NCBI RefSeq assembly: GCF_040932435.1
Contig: NZ_JBFQGA010000004.1
Span: 1 to 64,000, forward strand
Origin: Kluyvera sp040932435
GTDB lineage: Bacteria > Pseudomonadota > Gammaproteobacteria > Enterobacterales > Enterobacteriaceae
Length of the DNA stretch: 64,000 bases
Direction: 5' to 3'
In this document: in pieces, positions 1 through 9,504 of the stretch
Numbering within the stretch: position 1 is the first letter of the stretch
Layout of the letters: every line of letters begins with the position of its first letter
Translations under genes and position numbers: made by a program
The notes under the pieces: model-generated
The model's database searches: none
What the model saw: only the letters and a program-made list of their open reading frames with translations
What the model was told of the DNA's origin: nothing

Positions 1-765
1 AGACAGATGCCTTAACAGCGATTCAATTTCTGATGCGACAAAAGTAATTTTAGGGTCAGCAAAAAATTTACCTTTATGCAGCGTTGCCCATGTTGCCTTT
101 AAACTCTCACTTAAAGCATTCACCGAGGGGTTTGCCGCAAGGCTGTCACTTATTTGATCGGTCAGCCCTTTAATCGTTTCGCGCTCAGCATCCCAGCGAA
201 CAGCGCGAAGTAAACGCCCTAGTAATGCATTCGCACCGTAAGTAATATGGTCAGCGGGATCGCGTCTGGCAGGCAGATAGTGTACCTGGATATGATTACG
301 TTCAGCGCGTGGAACCTGAGCGACATTCAGAGGCAAGTCATCTCCATCAACGTCCAGGACATATACCAAAGCGTCTTCAATATCTCCATCCAGCCCTATA
401 GTCGCATTAAGGCGAAAACGCACGCGCGGAACCCCATCCGGCTCGTCCAGTCGCATATGACTAAAGTGAGGAGCTACGGTGCTGTTGTCCTCGTCATCTT
501 CCAATTCGGGAAATAGAAAATTAGCCTCTATCCACAGCTGGCGCTCAAGCGGAACCTCCTCCTCATCAAAGGGAACGTGGAAATCTGAACGCTGGATCCG
601 CCTTAACGCAGGGTCGAATGCAAAAAGTCGACACAAAGCCTGAAGCACTGCGGTTTTACCTGAACCATTAGGGCCAATGATATATGTTATATCTTCAAGG
701 CTCAGTTCGGTTGATTCTTGTCCAAACGACTGAAAACCAGATAAACGAATCGTTTCAAGCTTCAT
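1..765 (-). CDS. OLD-family ATP-dependent endonuclease, N-terminal part (runs off the window)
   Basis: The reverse strand is open from an ATG at 765 to position 1, giving 255 residues of an unfinished protein. Residues 31-38 form a Walker A motif (GPNGSGKT) right after a short ABC-type N-terminal strand. The segment around residue 165 reads LPARRDP, as in overcoming-lysogenization-defect (OLD) nucleases. These proteins join an N-terminal ABC ATPase to a C-terminal TOPRIM nuclease, and that half is outside the window. The family includes stand-alone class 1 enzymes and class 2 GajA of Gabija, which is paired with a UvrD-like helicase. The missing downstream neighbour would decide between them. 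Defence against phage DNA is inferred from the family and the neighbours. Confidence 0.8.
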   Translation of the reverse strand, partial: MKLETIRLSGFQSFGQESTELSLEDITYIIGPNGSGKTAVLQALCRLFAFDPALRRIQRSDFHVPFDEEEVPLERQLWIEANFLFPELEDDEDNSTVAPHFSHMRLDEPDGVPRVRFRLNATIGLDGDIEDALVYVLDVDGDDLPLNVAQVPRAERNHIQVHYLPARRDPADHITYGANALLGRLLRAVRWDAERETIKGLTDQISDSLAANPSVNALSESLKATWATLHKGKFFADPKITFVASEIESLLRHLS

Positions 766-1707
766 GCGCCTCCCTACACAGATTAATTAAATTTATAAAT
801 CAATTATTTAATCTACTTACCCTCTAACAGCAACATTCTGTTAAACTCAGACAGAAATATGATAATTACAGAAATTTCTTATTCCTTATGCTTAATAAAT
901 TTTAATACCAGTTTTAATGAAAACATTAAAGTCATTTTTGTTAATCCAGTCATTAGGTAATCTCGCTCCCCGACAGCAGAGCTGACACTCGGGTTAGGGC
1001 AGAACGCAAATAGGCCGAAGCCGGGGGAACTGAGTGCTAAAATTAAGCAAAGCGACTCTTGCATAAGGTCGCCCGGGTGACAGATTTCTGCACGGCTTAA
1101 GGCCGGGAAACGAAGCAGTATGCAGAGATTTCAACCATGTAAAGCCCCGGATCGCGTCAGTGTTTTGGTTCAGTCCTTAGTAGCCACTTAATTCGCTACC
1201 AGGAAGTTAGCTGCATGCGAGTTATTTACCAGCAGACGCAAGCCACTAGCCACTAGCCCCGAAATGTCGGCTCTGGGTGGTCCAGCATCGCTTACCGACT
1301 TTACGGTTAGTGGAATCGGACTGACGACTCGAAAGTTCAGGGAATCTAGGGTGGCAGAGAAAAAAGGATGTGTAACCGAGTCCCTTCTACCAAGTTCAGG
1401 TGACCTGCTCCCTATGACTCAAGACACCTTGATGTAAGTATGCATTCCGAACTTCCGCTTCTAGCTCGTTGCCGTCTATCAGGTTAAATCGTGTTCTAAC
1501 AGAGAACACTGCCAGATCAAGTCTGCTCTAATGCTTCTAAAAGGAATGAGCGGGCTCTTTGCCGCCCACCCCGCAGTCTGCGAATTTTCCTGACACTGTA
1601 TGCCAGGAAAATTCGCAGTGGAATTATACACCCTAACACCACTGCTACTCCTCTCACCGCTATGTAAGGTTAAAGCCACATTTCTTTGCGGCTTCTTGCC
1701 CCTGCCC
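766..1707. other. Gene-free 940-bp region with stem-loops
   Basis: No convincing coding sequence is present on either strand. The first 190 bases are AT-rich and probably hold the promoter of the OLD gene. From about 960 to 1480 the sequence becomes GC-balanced and rich in short complementary segments, as in a structured RNA, but I could not match it to a known RNA. A small hairpin lies at 1491-1509 and a perfect 15-bp inverted repeat at 1578-1618. The region lies downstream of ardC, which is read leftwards towards it. Confidence 0.4.
1578..1618. repeat. Perfect 15-bp inverted repeat (hairpin)
   Basis: CTGCGAATTTTCCTG at 1578-1592 is repeated in perfect inverse at 1604-1618, with an 11-base loop. 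There is no clear T-run after either arm, so a simple rho-independent terminator is not obvious. It lies 90 bases beyond the ardC stop codon. It could be a transcript end, a recombinase or relaxase site, or part of a structured RNA. Confidence 0.7.
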
Positions 1708-2652
1708 TCAGGCTTTATCCATTAAATAACTATGCGCTTTTGAGGCGGCGCTGACCGCTTTGAAAACATAGCGCTTGTCGTTTTTTAGCGCCTGGAGCCA
1801 TGAGGCAATATAGTTTTCATGCTGCACCTCTCCGACAATCCCCAAATCCGCCATCAGAAAAGCACTTCCCAGCTCCGCCACTAATTCCTCCTCCGCATAA
1901 TCTGCACTGCCGAATTTCCCTTTCATTTCACGGTTAAGGCGTTTTTTACCACCGCTCCAGTGAACCAGCTCATGCAGGCCGGTAGCATAGAAATTAGCTG
2001 CATCAGAAAACAGATGGCGCTCTGGTAGCCATACTTCATCAGTTGAGGGTTGGAAAAAGGCGTTTTGTCCTTTCTCAATGATGTTTGCGCCGCTTTTTCG
2101 GATAAGATTTTCAGCCTCCGGCAACGGGTCAAAGGTTGCATCCGGGCTGATGGTTTCAGTTGTCAGCGGAAGACCATCAATTTGCTGAACGTTAAACACG
2201 GTGAAGGTTTTCAGCATTGGTATCTGGACAATTTCGCCGTCTTCGCTTTCCTTCTCTAAGGTTGCATAGAAAATGGCTGTCGTGCCGTGCTCCCCTTTGC
2301 GCACTTGCCCGCCTTCCGCTTGCGCCTGTTTATAGGTCATCCAGCGTGAATCGTTGAATCCTTGCTCTGACGCACTGCCCCACAACAACATGATATTCAT
2401 CCCACTGTAAGCAGTACCTGTCGCGTAATTTGTAGGTAATCCTGACATACCAGGTACGCGCTGCCACGGGCATGACCACGGCTTAACTCCTGCTTCAAGT
2501 GCAGAAATGATGTTGTCAGTGACAGTCTGATAAATATCGGTTTTGGTTTTGGAAAACTTCGTTTTTGAGGAGCCTGACTGCTCCAGCGGGGATACGCTGG
2601 TCGCCGATGCGGTGCTAGGGGCGCTAGTCTGGGTATGAAGGGAAATAGTCAT
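1708..2652 (-). CDS. ardC: ArdC-family antirestriction protein with zincin metallopeptidase domain
   Basis: The protein has 314 residues. After a Ser/Thr-rich leader of about 35 residues it has an ArdC N-terminal domain (DUF1738 type) with the typical segment KPWSCPWQ near residues 57-64. The C-terminal domain is a zincin-like peptidase with the HELVH zinc motif at 227-231, and the acidic helix near 255-262 probably gives the third ligand. ArdC proteins of plasmids and integrative elements bind single-stranded DNA and protect incoming DNA from restriction. A GGAG ribosome site precedes the ATG at 2652. In a defence island it may help the island itself enter a new host. It is transcribed away from the TerB module. 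Confidence 0.88.
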   Translation of the reverse strand: MTISLHTQTSAPSTASATSVSPLEQSGSSKTKFSKTKTDIYQTVTDNIISALEAGVKPWSCPWQRVPGMSGLPTNYATGTAYSGMNIMLLWGSASEQGFNDSRWMTYKQAQAEGGQVRKGEHGTTAIFYATLEKESEDGEIVQIPMLKTFTVFNVQQIDGLPLTTETISPDATFDPLPEAENLIRKSGANIIEKGQNAFFQPSTDEVWLPERHLFSDAANFYATGLHELVHWSGGKKRLNREMKGKFGSADYAEEELVAELGSAFLMADLGIVGEVQHENYIASWLQALKNDKRYVFKAVSAASKAHSYLMDKA

Positions 2653-3287
2653 GGTTTTTCTCCATCAGTGGTGTGATTTTCGTCTTCGTATCGCCTGACG
2701 GTTCGCTTTCCCGGCATCGTTCCAGCCAGCAAGGGCGCAGCATGCGTGCCATTTACCCTTGCGGGACGGGTTGTGTTGGGAAACGATTAACCGGAAACAG
2801 ATACGGGGAACGAAAAGCACGCAGGAGAAAAAATCAGTCCTTCATAAACGGATGTAGCGCCCCCTTGCTTCGCTGAGGTGAAAAGGGTTGAGTGCTGATG
2901 TTTAGAACTCGAATTTAGCTGTGTCAGTTCAGACATCAGTTGGCTGTAATCGAGGTAATACACGCCAAGTCTGACATTCTTATTTAGCGGAGGCGGACGT
3001 CAGAGATTACTGGCTAGGCATAAAGCTCCCCCAAAGGCTATGCCTCTTGAAGAATAGTGAGATCTGCCCAGAAAACAGATAGGTTTGCCTGTAAGTGCAA
3101 AGGTCTTGTTCGATCTGCATCTATTTAGCTAATGGCTTTATGGATAAAATCAAATGGGCAAATTTGGTCATGTTTTGGTTTTAACCCTCGCAATATAGAA
3201 GTATTATTTTAAGATTAATCTACTTCCCCTCCTTTCCCTCGCCATTCTTTCGGCGTATGCGAAAAATCATGTTTAAGGTTATTGCCC
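2653..3287. other. Intergenic region between divergent ardC and the TerB operon
   Basis: About 635 bases with no supported gene. It must contain the promoters for ardC (leftward) and for the TerB-BrxD-BrxHI operon (rightward). The part next to the TerB gene (3120-3250) is AT-rich. I see no clear operator palindrome or RNA motif. Confidence 0.4.
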
Positions 3288-5597
3288 ATGGAGTTATGGA
3301 TATTTATAGCGGCGATTTACGTAATTTACTTATTGTTTTTCAAGAAGAAAAAGAATAAATCCGCAGGATCTTATGCCTCCAAAACCGTGAAAGCGCCACC
3401 TAAAGAATGGCTTGCTGATATCAAGAAAAAAGAGGCTGTTGTGAGAAACGATGACAGTGAAGATGATGTTCTGGCGAGCTTTACGCTGAGCGGCGATCGG
3501 AGTGTCGATTACAGAGCAGCAACGATTCAACGTCGGAGCCCTTCAAAAACGACGGGGACTTTGGCTCGATGGGTGCTACCTGGTGAGGTGACCATTGTAG
3601 GTGGTGTGGAGATCACCGGTGGTTACTTCTATTTAGGTCAGCGGATGAAGCCCACCGGGCAGAGCTTAAGCGAGTATTATGATGATGGCACTGAGGCATC
3701 ATTAATTGACGACACGCTCAACATTTACCCAAAACATTATCTTTACGAAGATACTTCATTGGGATATTGGCCCAGTTATTCCTCGCTTTCACCTGATGCG
3801 CGCGGTGCGTATCTCAGTTGGCTGTCCAGCGACAGGCGTGACGCGTCATGCTCAGTAGGTTACGTTTTTATCTATCTGTATGGCCTAGAGAGAAAAGCAC
3901 TGGTTGACAGCCGGGATGGTAATACACCTGACGCTGAGTTCCGCAATCTGTTTAATGAAGTCTGCCGGTTAAGATCGGTATTCATTGAGAATCGCTCCTT
4001 CCGGAATTACTCGTCCCAGTTACTTGAAGCAATGTCTATTCTGCGCCCGGACATTGGTCTGGTCGCAGATCTTGGCCAAGGTTCGAGTTTCAGCAATCTT
4101 ATGCTGTTTAAGTTAGCTTTAGCAAAGGCTGTGGACGCTGGAGTTCCTGTATCAGCCGATCTGGCGCTGAGGTGGATAATAAATCATACAGAGTATGCGT
4201 TGCGAACTCCCGCCCGCCGCTGCGCGAATGAATTTGCTGCGCTTTTCAAACGGCGCTATACCCTCAAATACGGTGAGGGGATGGTTGTCAAACCTAATAA
4301 AACACGACTACGATTGGATTACACACCAGCAAGCCCCAGTCTGCGCGGCTTTCGTCTTCCTGTTCCAGACTTGCCTGATCCTAGTGCATTGAAGGGCCCA
4401 GTCCAGAAAATCATGACACTTGCAGAGATCTGTACAGATGAACTGGATGCTTACAGCCGCTACCTTGGCAGAAAAGGTACGTCAGAAAATGACACTGCTG
4501 CAATTATGTTGCTGCCAGTGGAAATCATTAACGAAAGCGCTGGAAAAGTTTTAAATACATTCAAACGCTGGGCTGATGAAGTGATCGCGAGTCGCAAGGG
4601 GTTAACCACCGCTGCTGACTTCTGGGTACACATGGGAGCCAATTGCCCGGCAAAAATTAATAAAAAAGAGGCCGACCTGATGCAAGCCTTTGCCCTGAAA
4701 ATGGGCTATTGCCTGGCACCGGATCCGTTTTACCACCATGTGAAAGCAGAAGCTGACGGCGCGCTGGTTTTATTTGCCGCTAGTGAGGGTGCGCGCTTCT
4801 CACCATCTCCGGCATTTCTCTCAGCGGTAATGACACTAAGACTTGGGTCAATGGTAGCCTTAACCGACAATAGCCTTGATCAGGCCGAGCAGAAAGTGCT
4901 GGAAAATGCGATCGACCATAATTCTGGCTTTAACGAAAATGAAAAACGCTCCTTACATGCGTATTTAACGTGGCAGCTTCATACCCCGGCCAATATGACG
5001 GGAATGAAAAATAGAATAGCGCCGCTGAGTACGATGGAAAAATTAGCAGTAGGTAAGGTTATCGTCGGAGTAGCCTGCTCTGATGGGAGAATTGAGCCTG
5101 CCGAAATTAAACAGTTGGAAAAGATTTATTTGAGCCTGGGACTGGATCCATCAACTATTTCCGGCAACATCCATCAGCATTCGACGACAGAGGTAATCCC
5201 GCAATCGTCCGCATCAGCAAGTCTTGGGGCCACTGAATTCACGCTGGACGCCAACGTACTGGCCCACCATGAATCGGCTACAAACGATGTTCGTAAATTA
5301 CTTAGCGCAATTTTTACCGAGGACGAGCCGGAATTTCGTGAGAGCGCTCCCGTAACCGGGGCGCAAGAGGGTGGCCTTGACAGTGCACATAAACAACTCT
5401 ACCACAGCCTTCTGGAGAAGAAGCAATGGCCCCGGAAAGAGGCGACAGAACTTTGCGAAAATCTTAATTTGATGCTCAGCGGTGCGCTTGAGGTTATCAA
5501 TGACTGGTCCTATGCAGTGGTTGATGCACCAGTAATGGACGATGCCGATGATGAGATCTGGGTAGACCTGGAAATTGCCAAAGAACTAGAGGGATAG
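3288..5597 (+). CDS. TerB-N/TerB-C domain protein, membrane-anchored, of a BREX-like three-gene module
   Basis: The protein has about 769 residues from ATG 3288. A TTG lies six bases earlier, but the AAGG site at 3275 is better spaced for the ATG. Residues 3-18 form one hydrophobic segment followed by a lysine cluster, so the protein is probably anchored in the inner membrane. The region near residues 90-120, with repeated VGG/GGYFYLG, looks like a TerB-N domain. A TerB-like helical segment starts near residue 580 (MEKLAVGKVIVGVACSDG). TerB domains occur in tellurite and stress-response systems and in predicted DNA-processing operons. The gene is followed after 3 bases by a BrxD-type ATPase and then by a BrxHI-type helicase, so it probably works in one complex with them. 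Its biochemical role is unknown. Confidence 0.75.
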   Translation: MELWIFIAAIYVIYLLFFKKKKNKSAGSYASKTVKAPPKEWLADIKKKEAVVRNDDSEDDVLASFTLSGDRSVDYRAATIQRRSPSKTTGTLARWVLPGEVTIVGGVEITGGYFYLGQRMKPTGQSLSEYYDDGTEASLIDDTLNIYPKHYLYEDTSLGYWPSYSSLSPDARGAYLSWLSSDRRDASCSVGYVFIYLYGLERKALVDSRDGNTPDAEFRNLFNEVCRLRSVFIENRSFRNYSSQLLEAMSILRPDIGLVADLGQGSSFSNLMLFKLALAKAVDAGVPVSADLALRWIINHTEYALRTPARRCANEFAALFKRRYTLKYGEGMVVKPNKTRLRLDYTPASPSLRGFRLPVPDLPDPSALKGPVQKIMTLAEICTDELDAYSRYLGRKGTSENDTAAIMLLPVEIINESAGKVLNTFKRWADEVIASRKGLTTAADFWVHMGANCPAKINKKEADLMQAFALKMGYCLAPDPFYHHVKAEADGALVLFAASEGARFSPSPAFLSAVMTLRLGSMVALTDNSLDQAEQKVLENAIDHNSGFNENEKRSLHAYLTWQLHTPANMTGMKNRIAPLSTMEKLAVGKVIVGVACSDGRIEPAEIKQLEKIYLSLGLDPSTISGNIHQHSTTEVIPQSSASASLGATEFTLDANVLAHHESATNDVRKLLSAIFTEDEPEFRESAPVTGAQEGGLDSAHKQLYHSLLEKKQWPRKEATELCENLNLMLSGALEVINDWSYAVVDAPVMDDADDEIWVDLEIAKELEG

Positions 5598-5600
5598 TTG

Positions 5601-6917
5601 ATGTCTGTGACACGCATAAGAGTTAAAGAACGGGATGCTATTATCCAATCACTGAAGTCTGGTGTAACGCCAAGAATAGGCATTCAGCACATCCAGGTGG
5701 GCCGGATGAATGAGATAACGGCCCTCCACAAGGATATTGAGCGGATAGCGGACGGCGGCGCAAGCTTCAGACTTATCATCGGTGAATACGGATCGGGCAA
5801 AACGTTCTTTCTGAGCGTGGTACGTTCTATTGCACTTGAAAAAAGGCTGGTAACAGTCAGTGCAGACCTTTCCCCCGACAGGCGCATTCACTCATCGGGA
5901 GGTCAGGCGCGCAATCTCTACTCAGAGCTTATGAAAAACATGTCCACCCGCAACAAACCTGATGGTAATGCGTTACTCAGTGTTGTGGAGCGGTTCGTCA
6001 CGGAGGCGAGGAAGGAGGCTGATGCGGATGGCGCTCCAGTCTCGTCGGTTATTCACCAACGCCTGGCTGCTCTGTCAGACTTGGTGGGGGGATATGACTT
6101 TGCTAAAGTCATCGATGCCTTCTGGCGCGGACATGAACAGGATAACGAGACGTTAAAATCCAATGCCATTCGCTGGCTGCGGGGCGAATACACCACAAAA
6201 ACCGATGCCCGCAACGATCTCGACGTCCGGACGATTATCTCAGATGCCTCGTTCTACGATTCACTGAAGCTGGTAAGCCTGTTTGTCCGTCAGGCAGGCT
6301 ATGCCGGATTACTGGTCAACCTCGACGAGATGGTAAACCTTTATAAGCTGAACAACACTCAGGCGAGGACGGCGAACTATGAACAGATCCTGCGGATCCT
6401 GAATGACTGTCTGCAGGGTTCTGCAGAGAATATTGGTTTTGTTCTTGGAGGCACGCCAGAATTCCTGTTTGATCCGCGTAAAGGGCTTTACAGTTATGAG
6501 GCGCTGCAATCACGTCTGGCGGAAAATCGGTTCGCTCAGAAGGCAGGTGTGATTGACTACTCGTCACCCACGCTACATCTTGCCAGTCTCACCCCAGAGG
6601 AATTGTATATTTTACTGAAAAATCTTCGCCATGTTTATGCAGGCGGAGAGCCAGAGAAGTATCTGGTATCGGATGATGCACTTACCGGTTTTCTGCATCA
6701 CTGCAGTAAAACCATAGGGGATGCTTACTTCCGTACCCCCCGAAATACCATCAAAGGTTTCCTGGACATGCTGGCCGTGCTTGAACAAAACAGCTCGATA
6801 AACTGGCAGACGCTAATCTCGGGTGTGGCAATTGAAGATGACAGGCCCAGCGATATGGATGACGACATTGCACAGGATGAAGATGATGATGACGGCCTGG
6901 CCAACTTCAAATTATGA
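5601..6917 (+). CDS. brxD: BrxD-like P-loop ATPase (DUF2791 type)
   Basis: The protein has 438 residues from the ATG at 5601. A well-spaced AGAGGG lies 7 bases upstream, and the adjacent TTG at 5598 is less likely. Walker A is GEYGSGKT at 61-68 and Walker B is LLVNLDE at 237-243. Length, motifs and the pairing with an Lhr-like helicase fit the BREX-associated ATP-binding protein BrxD. The acidic tail (about 15 Asp/Glu near the C-terminus) is unusual-looking. Its stop overlaps the helicase start in an ATGA, which implies coupled translation. No BREX methylase or PglZ phosphatase is nearby, so the family name does not prove BREX function. Confidence 0.78.
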   Translation: MSVTRIRVKERDAIIQSLKSGVTPRIGIQHIQVGRMNEITALHKDIERIADGGASFRLIIGEYGSGKTFFLSVVRSIALEKRLVTVSADLSPDRRIHSSGGQARNLYSELMKNMSTRNKPDGNALLSVVERFVTEARKEADADGAPVSSVIHQRLAALSDLVGGYDFAKVIDAFWRGHEQDNETLKSNAIRWLRGEYTTKTDARNDLDVRTIISDASFYDSLKLVSLFVRQAGYAGLLVNLDEMVNLYKLNNTQARTANYEQILRILNDCLQGSAENIGFVLGGTPEFLFDPRKGLYSYEALQSRLAENRFAQKAGVIDYSSPTLHLASLTPEELYILLKNLRHVYAGGEPEKYLVSDDALTGFLHHCSKTIGDAYFRTPRNTIKGFLDMLAVLEQNSSINWQTLISGVAIEDDRPSDMDDDIAQDEDDDDGLANFKL

Positions 6918-9112
6918 GCAGCGCTTACGATAGTCTCGATCCCCGCGTTCGTAGGTGGGTTTATAAGCAGGGCTGGTCTGCATTAAGGCCCCTGCAAGAG
7001 AGCGCTATCCCGGCAGTTTTAGCCCGTGACCGGGACGTGCTAATTAGTGCAAGCACTGCAGCGGGTAAAACAGAGGCTTTCTTTCTGCCTGCCTGTTCAG
7101 CAATTGCAGGTATCACTAACGGGTTTGGTATTGTTTATATCAGCCCACTTAAGGCGCTGATTAACGACCAGTACCGTCGTCTTGAGAGCCTGGGCGAGGC
7201 GTTGGATATGCCGGTGACGCCCTGGCACGGTGATGTACCACAAAGCAAAAAGAAGAAAATCCGCACTAACCCGTCTGGCATCTTGCTTATTACACCGGAA
7301 TCACTTGAGTCTTTGCTCATAAACTCATCTGGCTGGCTCAAACAGGCGTTCTCGCCAGTGGCCTACATTGTTATTGATGAGTTTCACGCTTTTATTGGTT
7401 CTGAACGCGGCATGCAACTACTCTCGCTGCTCAACAGAATTGATCATGTGCTGGGACGTCATGCGAATCCGGTTCCCCGCGTTGCATTGAGCGCTACGTT
7501 AGGAGAACTGGATAAGGTGCCTGAACTGTTGCGTCCGGATAAGCGATTGTCCTGCGAAACTGTGACAGACAATAATAGCTCGTCCACACTGCAGGTGCAG
7601 GTCAAAGGCTATCTCGAGCCAGTGACTAAAAAGGGAGAAGAACCTCAACGCTCAGCAGAAGAACAGGTCTGCGCTGACATCTTCAGACTCTGCCGTGGCG
7701 ACTCCCATTTAGTCTTTGCAAACAGTCGAAAGCGCACTGAAAGCATTGCGGCGACGCTGAGCGACATGTGTGAGGAAAATGTTGTTCCAAATGAATTCTT
7801 TCCCCATCACGGATCCTTGTCCAGGGAATTACGCGAGACGCTTGAAGCCCGTCTACAGCAGGGGAATTTGCCCACAACAGCAATCTGTACTATGACGCTT
7901 GAGCTGGGTATTGATATAGGTAAGGTGCAGTCAGTTATACAGGTCACTCCTCCGCATTCCGTCTCCAGCTTGCGTCAGCGTATGGGCCGGTCAGGGCGAC
8001 GCGATTCTCCATCAGTTCTGAGAATGCTGATCTCTGAACAAGAACTTACCGCAACCAGCAGCATTGTAGATCACTTGCGGCTGCAGCTTGTCCAGTCGAT
8101 GGCGATGATCAGATTGATGATCTCTAAGCGATGGTTCGAACCGGCAGATACTCGCCAGATGCACTACTCCACACTGCTGCACCAGATTCTTGCGATCACC
8201 GCGCAATGGGGCGGAGTTCGAGCCGATCAACTTTGGACGCAATTATGTCAGACCGGTCCGTTCCGAAACATTGACGTAAATGATTTCAAAAATCTGCTTA
8301 AGCATATGGGGGCAAACAGCCTCCTCACACAACTTGCTAGTGGAGAAATGGTTATCGGGGCTGAGGGGGAGAAACTGACTAACCATTATACATTTTACGC
8401 GGTGTTCAATACTCCAGAAGAGTTCCGCATTGTCACAGGAAACCGCACCCTTGGCACAGTGCCTGTGGACTCCCCTCTTCTACCTGACCAGCATATAATC
8501 TTCGGTGGACGACGCTGGAAAGTGATAGAGCTCGAGGTGGAAAAAAAAGTTATCTATGTTGAGGCGACCAAAGGCGGCCAGCCTCCACAGTTTAGTGGTG
8601 GGGGTATGTCTGTACATGATGTTGTTCGCCAGGAGATGCTCGCTATCTACAAGGAACATGATTACCGCATAGCCATAGGTAGTAAGAGAGTCGATTATGC
8701 AGATGCCACCGCCAAAAGCCTTTTTGCAGAAGGGTGTAACAACTTTAACCGTTACAATCTGCAAAACTCCCATTTTATTTCCGACGGCCAGCGTAGTTAC
8801 GTTCTCCCCTGGATGGGGGATAAAGTCGTTAATACGATAGCGGCCTTGCTCATGCGTAGCAGCTTCATAGCTAGTTCATTTGCCGGTGTTATAGAGATAG
8901 AACATGCAAGTTTATCCTCGATCCAATATGCGCTAAAAGAAATGCAGTTGTCGGGCTTGCCTTCAGCGTCTGAGCTCGCTGCAGATGTTCCAGAAAAATA
9001 TCTGGATAAATATGACGATTATTTGCCGGAGTCCCTACTTACGAAAGGGTATGGAGCGAAGGCGTATGACATAGAAGGCACGCAGATCTGGCTACAGAAC
9101 AATATGCTGTAA
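6914..9112 (+). CDS. brxHI: BrxHI/Lhr-like DEAD-box superfamily 2 helicase
   Basis: The protein has 732 residues. Motif I is STAAGKT at 47-53, motif II DEFH at 155-158, motif III SAT at 193-195 and motif VI QRMGRSGRR at 354-362. The long C-terminal part is typical of Lhr-like helicases and of the BREX helicase BrxHI, and it is shorter than full Lhr (about 1500 residues). It should unwind or translocate on nucleic acid with ATP. It is the last gene of the TerB-BrxD-BrxHI operon and overlaps brxD by 4 bases. The following 390 bases have no gene. A role in recognising or processing phage DNA is inferred from the family. Confidence 0.82.
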   Translation: MSSAYDSLDPRVRRWVYKQGWSALRPLQESAIPAVLARDRDVLISASTAAGKTEAFFLPACSAIAGITNGFGIVYISPLKALINDQYRRLESLGEALDMPVTPWHGDVPQSKKKKIRTNPSGILLITPESLESLLINSSGWLKQAFSPVAYIVIDEFHAFIGSERGMQLLSLLNRIDHVLGRHANPVPRVALSATLGELDKVPELLRPDKRLSCETVTDNNSSSTLQVQVKGYLEPVTKKGEEPQRSAEEQVCADIFRLCRGDSHLVFANSRKRTESIAATLSDMCEENVVPNEFFPHHGSLSRELRETLEARLQQGNLPTTAICTMTLELGIDIGKVQSVIQVTPPHSVSSLRQRMGRSGRRDSPSVLRMLISEQELTATSSIVDHLRLQLVQSMAMIRLMISKRWFEPADTRQMHYSTLLHQILAITAQWGGVRADQLWTQLCQTGPFRNIDVNDFKNLLKHMGANSLLTQLASGEMVIGAEGEKLTNHYTFYAVFNTPEEFRIVTGNRTLGTVPVDSPLLPDQHIIFGGRRWKVIELEVEKKVIYVEATKGGQPPQFSGGGMSVHDVVRQEMLAIYKEHDYRIAIGSKRVDYADATAKSLFAEGCNNFNRYNLQNSHFISDGQRSYVLPWMGDKVVNTIAALLMRSSFIASSFAGVIEIEHASLSSIQYALKEMQLSGLPSASELAADVPEKYLDKYDDYLPESLLTKGYGAKAYDIEGTQIWLQNNML

Positions 9113-9504
9113 TCTATTTTCATAATAAGGGCATAAAGAAATTATTTACACCCTAAATTATTCGCAGACTTTTTTTATTTGCCTGTGGATTTGCTAGGTT
9201 TTAGCTCCGGCGTATTACCGGGAGCACTCAACTGGTAGAAGGTCAAAACCTGTCTTTGGTATGCGTGAACAACATAATTTTGCGTCATTAGCACTTTTTT
9301 AAGAAGTGGTATCGCTCTAAGACATTGTTGTGATGGTAATGATAAATAAATTAGCCAATGGCAGGTTGAAAGGTTAATATTACTAATAACGTATCTTTAG
9401 GCTAACTACAAACTTAATGACTTTATAGCAGGTGCATAGTTAAATGTAATTTATTTTAAGTTGTTATGTAGAACTGCTATAGCTGATATAAAAGGAGAGT
9501 AAAG
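9113..9504. other. Intergenic region before the Septu operon
   Basis: 390 AT-rich bases without a gene. A short GC hairpin (GCTCC/GGGAGC, near 9204-9230) could end the helicase transcript but lacks a T-run. The last 90 bases should hold the ptuA promoter. I looked for a retron RNA or reverse transcriptase that would make this a retron-PtuAB system and saw neither. Confidence 0.4.

Noticed and set aside
960..1480. Group II intron
   Set aside because: No reverse transcriptase and no recognisable domain V (GAGC...GTTC type) hairpin were seen.
3288..9112. Complete BREX system
   Set aside because: PglX, PglZ, BrxC/PglY and BrxL are absent; only BrxD-like and BrxHI-like genes with a TerB protein are present.
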